Part shown: positions 58,930-64,000 of the stretch, piece by piece
Layout: the number at the start of each line of letters is the position of its first letter
Numbering within the stretch: the stretch's first letter is position 1
Source of the DNA: Agapanthus africanus
Lineage: Eukaryota > Streptophyta > Magnoliopsida > Asparagales > Amaryllidaceae
Length of the DNA stretch: 64,000 bases
NCBI GenBank assembly: GCA_030015575.1
Contig: CM057344.1
Coordinates: 187,567,044 to 187,631,043, forward strand
Direction: 5' to 3'
Made by a program: the position numbers and the translations under genes
The notes under the pieces: generated by a model
The model's database searches: none
What the model saw: only the letters and a program-made list of their open reading frames with translations
Told to the model about the DNA's origin: nothing

Positions 58930-59395
58930 ACGTGTTCTCTTTATTTTGTATGAACTTCTTAAAGTATGAATGATAAGTTCTATTATGTCTTTGTATGTTT
59001 GCATGCCTTTCTGTGGGATTTTATCATTTTGCTATTGTTATTGTTGGCGCTTCTAATACGCAGGGTGCTAATCCATTTTTTAGTGCACGTCGAGTTTGGG
59101 GCTCACGTGCTCCACACGTGGGGTCCTTTTGATGAGACTGTTCAAAAAACTTTCCAACGCCATATTTTTAGTGCACAATATCAGATGCAGAAAAGTAGCC
59201 TTGGAAATAGTTCTATCTCCTTGATTTCCGATGCCTTTCCTTTTTTAGGCCTTGGGAATAGCTTTAACATGCAAAATTTTCTGCGCTCAACACTTAATGC
59301 ACCTCTTTATATCTGAGGCCATAGCCTTCGTTTCTCTTCACAAAGAGATATATTTTCATTTTGGTGTGATTTGTCTTGAGAAACAACCGAGCGCC
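58930..59395 (+). promoter_or_regulatory. ORF1-ORF2 spacer with possible promoter for ORF2
   Basis: It holds a TTTATATC TATA-like box at 59306-59313, about 85 bp ahead of the ORF2 start. A CACGTG pair lies at about 59104-59120 (CTCACGTGCTCCACACGTGG). An independent promoter for ORF2 is inference. Confidence 0.4.
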
Positions 59396-59929
59396 ATGGC
59401 CTCCAATCGCCCTCATGCTCATCGACAGCCATGGGAAGTTCCTATCGAGGAGATGATCCCCCGCTTCGCCGCCCGATTGGTGGATCCCCTCCTTACCGAT
59501 GATGAATGCGACTCCGCGACGTATGAACTCTCGATCCGCATGGGGTCTCCTCTCCCAATGGGCTCCCTCTGGCTCCGAATGATTCTTGCTGCCGTGCTTG
59601 CCGACGTCCCTCCTCACCCGGCGGAGATGACCCTGGCGATGCTTGACGCGGCCGAAGAAAAGCTCACGGGCTTTCACGAAGCGTACCTAATCACTCAAGC
59701 TTTGAAAGATCGCTCGGTTCACCTTTTGAGCGAAATAAGAGCCCGTCGGGCTGTTATGTCTGCTTTTGCGGACGAACATGGCGCCAATCGGTGGGGAGCA
59801 ACTCCTCGCGAGAACCGGCGCTTTGACGTGTTGGAGAGAGCGGAGAGAGAGATGGAGAATTTTGTCTTTTGTTTTGTCAACCCTTGCGCTACCGATACTT
59901 TATTCGGCGACCTTTTCCCGCTAATGTAG
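59396..59929 (+). CDS. Unrecognised ORF2, 177 residues, paralogue of ORF1
   Basis: The start ATG at 59396 (GCGCCATGGCC) has a strong plant initiation context. The reading frame is open to 59929. An N-terminal His/Pro-rich stretch (MASNRPHAHRQPWEVP) is followed by acidic and helical blocks: SLWLRMILAAVLADVPPHPA at residues about 57-76, then MTLAMLDAAEEKLTGFHEAY, LLSEIRARRAVMSAF, and a C-terminal FVFCFVNPCATDTLFGDLFP. The order of blocks matches ORF1 at roughly 25 % identity by eye, so the two look like an ancient tandem duplicate. No catalytic motif, signal peptide or clear membrane span is seen. The GC-rich, CpG-containing sequence differs from the AT-rich flanks. Function unknown. Confidence 0.55.
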   Translation: MASNRPHAHRQPWEVPIEEMIPRFAARLVDPLLTDDECDSATYELSIRMGSPLPMGSLWLRMILAAVLADVPPHPAEMTLAMLDAAEEKLTGFHEAYLITQALKDRSVHLLSEIRARRAVMSAFADEHGANRWGATPRENRRFDVLERAEREMENFVFCFVNPCATDTLFGDLFPLM

Positions 59930-60184
59930 TACCTTCAAATTAGCTTTCACTTGCTTTACGTAGAACTTTAATGTGTGTTGGGTATCCGTATGTATGTTTT
60001 TACTTGCATAAATGAACTTTGTGTTCTTCCCATGAGAATTTTTTTTAATTGCGAACACTGTTACTATGTTGCATGCATATCCGAGCTTCGGGTATTATTT
60101 CTTTTAGGATATTCATATAGTTGCGAATGCATGCTTGATAGGATGTACACCGAGAACTTTTTGTTGCTTCCCATACCAGGTGAT

Positions 60185-60637
60185 ATGAGCGCGTTTCAGA
60201 TCGACTGTTGCTGTCGACTGGAGGCTCGTTTATACGGCCTAGAGCGTATACTTCCTGTTTCCGAGGTTGCCGTGGCGAACACATTGTTGTGTGAGAAGAG
60301 GCTCGGCCGTAAATTCTCGGAGAGGGAACTGGCCTCCAAGGCATTGAGCGAGCTTCAGACCAGCCTTACAGCCAAAGCCAATAAAACGTTTGAGCTTTAG
60401 CGGGTGCTTCAAGAGTCTATCGAAGAGGTGGTGGCTCTTGATAAAGCTGTCGTGTTCACTCGTGAAAGGGTCGAGGCACACAAGGCCACCGAGAAAGAGC
60501 TTGAAGGCCGGCTCGCTTCCTATCAGGCTCAGCAGGCTCAGGCGGAGGCTCGTCTTCTAGAGATTTTGAATCATGAAGCCGTGACTCAGCAACAGAAAGA
60601 TGAGCTGGTAAAGTTGCTACATCGCCTGCCGGCTTGA
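60185..60637 (+). CDS. Unrecognised ORF3, coiled-coil protein of about 150 residues, with one interruption
   Basis: It starts at 60185 (MSAFQIDCCCRLEARLYGLE) directly after an acceptor-like CCATACCAG. The N-terminal words RLYGLERILP echo HMYGLDEIIS of ORF1. The second half is a long Glu/Gln/Ala-rich helix (EELEGRL-type heptads, SYQAQQAQAEARLLEILNHE, LVKLLHRLPA), strongly suggestive of a coiled coil and of oligomerisation. The frame is interrupted once, so it may be a pseudogene or need processing. A polyadenylation-like AATAAA follows at 60745. Function unknown. Confidence 0.42.
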
Positions 60638-60744
60638 AGACTTGTATCTTTTCCTTTCTTTTCTATTTTTGTACATACTCATGAATGAGAGTATCTTCTT
60701 TTTGTTCTTTCATGAATTGTACTTTGTATCCATTTTGGTTTATG

Positions 60745-60750
60745 AATAAA
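60745..60750 (+). terminator. Possible polyadenylation signal after ORF3
   Basis: AATAAA in a T-rich 3' flank about 110 bp after the end of ORF3. Confidence 0.4.
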
Positions 60751-61113
60751 AGATACATTTTTCTTCTCAATGATGTGTCTCTTTTATTGAATGTATTCTG
60801 CGGATAATTTATCTTGGCCTATTTGCAGGGCAGCGATGGCTCAGAATTCAGGGTTAAGATCTGCTTCCTAAGACTTTTGCGCTTTATCAGCCACGAGGGT
60901 CTCATAAAGAGTTTTTCTCCCTACAGGTCGAGAGGATCCCATAGGTGTAAGTCCTTCTTAAGAATCGTGAGGATTCCTAAGCGGGTTTTTCCCTTGAGAG
61001 TCATAAGGATCTCACAAGAGAGTTTTATTCCTTACAGGTCGTGAGGACATGCAAGTGCTGGATGTGGTCGCCCTTATCCGTGTTTCACGGGGTCAGGGGT
61101 CGCTCAAGGTATC
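60751..61113. other. Spacer with imperfect ~70-bp repeats
   Basis: No supported gene. An acceptor-like TATTTGCAG at about 60821 is followed by ATG. The words GTCGTGAGGA, CCCTACAG/CCTTACAG and AGAGTTTTTCTCC recur imperfectly at 60890-61050. The stretch leads into the satellite. Confidence 0.45.
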
Positions 61114-61140
61114 ATAGTTTAAAGATGTCACGGTCAAGGT

Positions 61141-61500
61141 TAAGGACCTCATAGTCCATGAATTTAAGGACTCCACAGTCCGATGTTAGTTTTAAGACAT
61201 CACGGTCAAGGTTAAGGACCTCATAGTCCGTGGATTTAAGGACTCCACAGTCTGATGTTAGTTTTAAGACATCACGGTCAAGGTTAAGGACCTCATAGTC
61301 CGTGGATTTAAGGACTCCACAGTCCGATGTTAGATTTAAGGCATCACGGTCAAGGTTAAGGACCTCATAGTCCGTGGATTTAAGGACTCCACAGTCCGAT
61401 GTTAGTTTTAAGATATCACGGTCAAGGTTAAGGACCTCATAGTCCGAGGATTTAAGGACTCCACAGTCCGATGTTTGGTTGCGGGGACCCGTCACCTCTT
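61141..61500. repeat. 72-bp satellite, five units
   Basis: Units start at 61141, 61213, 61285, 61357 and 61429. Each has GGACCTCATAGTCC and GGACTCCACAGTCC, small hairpins with GGAC/GTCC arms. The period is a multiple of three, so long open frames appear by chance. Confidence 0.93.
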
Positions 61501-61675
61501 TGAAGACGTCGAGGAATTACAACGCAAGGTATCAAAGGACTGAAGAGATGTACCCCTAAACCGAGGTGGCACCAATATAGAATCAGGTTGGTTGATTGTT
61601 AGTTTTAAGACATCACGGTCAAGGTTAAGGACATCATAGTCCGTGGATTTTAAGGACTCCACAGTCCGGTGTTTG
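61501..61675. repeat. Satellite linker
   Basis: Contains CACCTCTTTGAAGACGTCGA-type and GAAGAGATGTACCCCTAAAC words, and one 72-like segment near 61600-61665. Copies lie at 63112-63286 and, in part, 55501-55590. Confidence 0.85.
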
Positions 61676-62701
61676 CTCTGGATGCTTCACACGGGTTCAC
61701 TGCCGTGCTTGACGAGGACCAGGCTCCGCTATGGGCGTTTTCCGTGGGGTCAAAGAGTGACGTTATCAACGTTCCACGTAACCAGGAATTTTGCGCTAGA
61801 TGCTTCACATGGGTTCACTGCCGTGCTCGGGGAGGACTAGGGTCTTCTCTGGATGCTTCACACGGGTTCACTGCCGTGCTCTACGAGGACCAGGATCCGC
61901 TCTGGGCGTTTTCCACGGGGTCAAAGAATGACGTTATCCGCTTTCCATGTATCCAGGAATTTTGCACTAGATGCTTCCCACGGGTTCACTGCCGTGTTCG
62001 GCGAGGACTAGGCTCCACTCTGGATGCTTCACACGGGTTCACTGCCATGCTCTGCGAGGACCAAGATCCGCTCTGGACATTTTCCACAGGGTCAAAGAGT
62101 GACGTTATCCGCGTTCCACGTAACCAGGAATTTTGCGCTAGATGCTTCACACGAGTACACTGCCGTGTTCGGTGAGGACTAGGCTCCGCTCTGGATGCTT
62201 CATACGGGTTCACTGCCGTGCTGTGCGAGGACCAGGATCCGCTCTGGGCATTTTCCACGGGGTCAAAGAGTGACGTTATCCGCGTTCCACGTAACCAGGA
62301 ATTTTGCACTAGATGCTTCCCACGGGTTCACTGCCGTGTTTGGCGAGGACTAGGCTCCACTCTAGATGCTTCACACGGGTTCACTGTCGTGCTCTGCGAG
62401 GACCAGGATCCGCTCTGGGCGTTTTCCACGGGGTCAAAGAGTGACGTTATCCGCGTTCCACGTAACCAGGAATTTTGCACTAGATGCTTCCCACGGGTTC
62501 ACTGCCGTGTTCGGCGAGGATTAGGCTCCGCTCTGGATGCTTCATACGGGTTCACTGCCGTGCTCTGCGAGGACCAGGATCCGCTCTGGACGTTTTCCAT
62601 GGGGTCAAAGAGTGACGTTATCCGCGTTCTACGTAACCAGGAATTTTGCACTAGATGCTTCCCACGGGTTCACTGCCGTGTTCGGCGAGGATTAGGCTCC
62701 A
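61676..62701. repeat. 171-bp satellite, six units
   Basis: Units start at 61676, 61847, 62018, 62189, 62360 and 62531. Inside each unit the word GATGCTTCACACGGGTTCAC occurs twice, 118 bp apart, so the 171-bp monomer is itself a 118 + 53 composite. It holds the inverted repeat CACGG-GTTCACTG-CCGTG. Confidence 0.93.
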
Positions 62702-62751
62702 CTCTGGATGCTTTCCGGGGTACCATAGTTTAAAGAAATCGCGGTCGAGGT

Positions 62752-63111
62752 TAAGGACATCATAGTCCGTGGATTTAAGGACTCCACAGTCCGTTGCTAG
62801 TTTTAAGACATTACGGTCGAGGTTAAGGACATCATAGTCCGTGGATTTAAGGACTCCATAGTCCGTTGTTAGTTTTAAGACATCACGGTCGAGGTTAAGG
62901 ACCTCATAGTCCGTGGATTTAGGGACTCCATAGTCCGATGTTAGTTTTAAGACATCACGGTCAAGGTTAAGGACCTCATAGTCCGTGGATTTAGGGACTC
63001 CACAGTCCGATGTTAGTTTTAAGACATCACGGTCAAGGTTAAGGACCTCATAGTCCATGGATTTAGGGACTCCACAGTCCGATGCTTGGTTGCAGGGACC
63101 CGTCACCTCTT
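62752..63111. repeat. 72-bp satellite, five units (second higher-order unit)
   Basis: Units start at 62752, 62824, 62896, 62968 and 63040, the same number as in the first unit. Confidence 0.93.
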
Positions 63112-63286
63112 TGAAGACGTTGAGGAATTACAACGCCAGGTATCAAAGGAGTGAAGAGATGTACCCTTAAACCAAGGCAGAATCCGTAGGGAATCAGGGT
63201 GGTTGATTGTTAGTTTTAAGACATTACGGTCGAGGTTAAGGACATCATAGTCCATGGATTTTAGGGACTCCACAGTCCGGTGTTTG

Positions 63287-64000
63287 CTCTGGATGCTTCA
63301 CACGGGTTCACTGCCGTGCTTGGCGAGGACCAGGCTCTGCTCTGGGCGTTTTCCGCGGGGTCAAAGAGTGACGTTATCCGCGTTCCACGTAACCAGGAAT
63401 TTTGCACTAGATGCTTCACACGGGTTCACTGCCGTGCTCGGCGAGGACTAGGCTCCGCTCTGGATGCTTCACACGGGTTCACTGCCGTGCTCGGCGAGGA
63501 CCAGGATCCGCTCTGGACGTTTTCCACGGGGTCAAAGAGTGACGTTATCCGCGTTCCACGTAACCAGGAATTTTGCACTAGATGCTTCACACGGGTTCAC
63601 TGCCGTGCTCGGCGAGTACTAGGCTCCGCTCTGGATGCTTCACACGGGTTCACTGCCGTGCTCTGTGAGGACCAGGATCTGCTCTGGACGTTTTCCATGG
63701 GGTCAAAGAGTGACGTTATCCGCGTTCTACGTAACCAGGAATTTTGCACTAGATGCTTCACATGGGTTCACTGCCGTGCTCGGTGAGGACTAGGCTCCGC
63801 TCTGGATGCTTCACACGGGTTCACTGCCGTGCTCTGCGAGGACCAGGATCCGCTCTGGACGTTTTCCACGGGGTCAAAGAGTGACGTTTTCCGCGTTCCA
63901 CGTAACCAGGAATTTTGCACTAGATGCTTCACACGGGTTCACTGCCGTGCTCGGCGAGGACTAGGCTCCGCTCTGGATGCTTCACACGGGTTCACTGCCA
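63287..64000. repeat. 171-bp satellite, four units and a partial fifth
   Basis: Units start at 63287, 63458, 63629, 63800 and 63971. The array continues past the window. Confidence 0.93.

Larger units (their letters stand above)
61114..64000. repeat. Higher-order satellite, 1611-bp unit
   Basis: Landmarks repeat at exactly 1611 bp: 61114/62725, 61141/62752 and 61676/63287. Each unit is 5 x 72 bp, a 175-bp linker that ends in one more 72-like segment, 6 x 171 bp and 50 bp, which adds up to 1611. One full unit and most of a second are present, and the array runs off the window. Confidence 0.92.

Noticed and set aside
61669-63786. Long open frames across the 171-bp and 72-bp arrays as protein genes
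   Set aside because: They follow from periods divisible by three, occur on both strands, and have no start context or known domain. Kept only as a low-interest finding.

Overview
The window is nuclear DNA from a flowering plant with a large, repeat-rich genome. The evidence is plant-specific: a Tekay-type Ty3/gypsy chromovirus, Athila- and Ogre/Tat-type gypsy relatives, Ty1/copia elements with 2.2 kb LTRs, and satellite arrays. I found no conserved single-copy host gene, rRNA or complete tRNA. The species cannot be told from the sequence.

Layout, left half (1-44212). Element A (Tekay) is the outer host: its 5' LTR tail, PBS and gag lie at 1-1576, and its PR-RT-RH-IN-chromodomain and 3' LTR at 31509-37605. 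Element B (1577-31508) sits in A between the gag and protease regions, with a perfect 5-bp target duplication (GGCAG). B has 1989-bp LTRs and an Athila-like gag and protease, but no RT or integrase. B in turn holds two Ty1/copia elements: C (6255-16658, 2226-bp LTRs) and D (18434-28591, about 2215-bp LTRs). LTR divergence by eye fits the nesting: B about 3-4 %, C about 1.2 %, D about 1.4 %. A D-like copia relic E (37606-44212) lies in the opposite orientation and cuts A's 3' LTR.

Layout, right half (44213-64000). F (minus strand) is an Ogre/Tat-type relic with protease, gag, a tRNA-Arg PBS and a long LTR (44213 to about 53429). A gypsy-type LTR G follows from 53430. From about 54560 to the end the DNA is of a different kind. 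It has a 72-bp repeat array, then about 2.6 kb packed with short near-perfect palindromes whose arms change while the loop stays the same. A cluster of paired CACGTG boxes follows. Next come three small unrecognised ORFs (58423-60637), two of them apparent paralogues. The window ends in a higher-order satellite: 5 x 72 bp + 175 bp + 6 x 171 bp + 50 bp = 1611 bp, running off the end.

Most unusual signals: (1) the hairpin-dense zone 55785-58330 and the related palindromes in F's LTR; (2) the unrecognised ORF trio, bracketed by direct repeats; (3) a tight cluster of heat-shock-element-like sites upstream of the TATA box in B's LTRs; (4) young copia LTRs around long-dead interiors, implying mobilisation in trans; (5) the 1611-bp higher-order satellite. 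All identities and counts were made by eye and are approximate.
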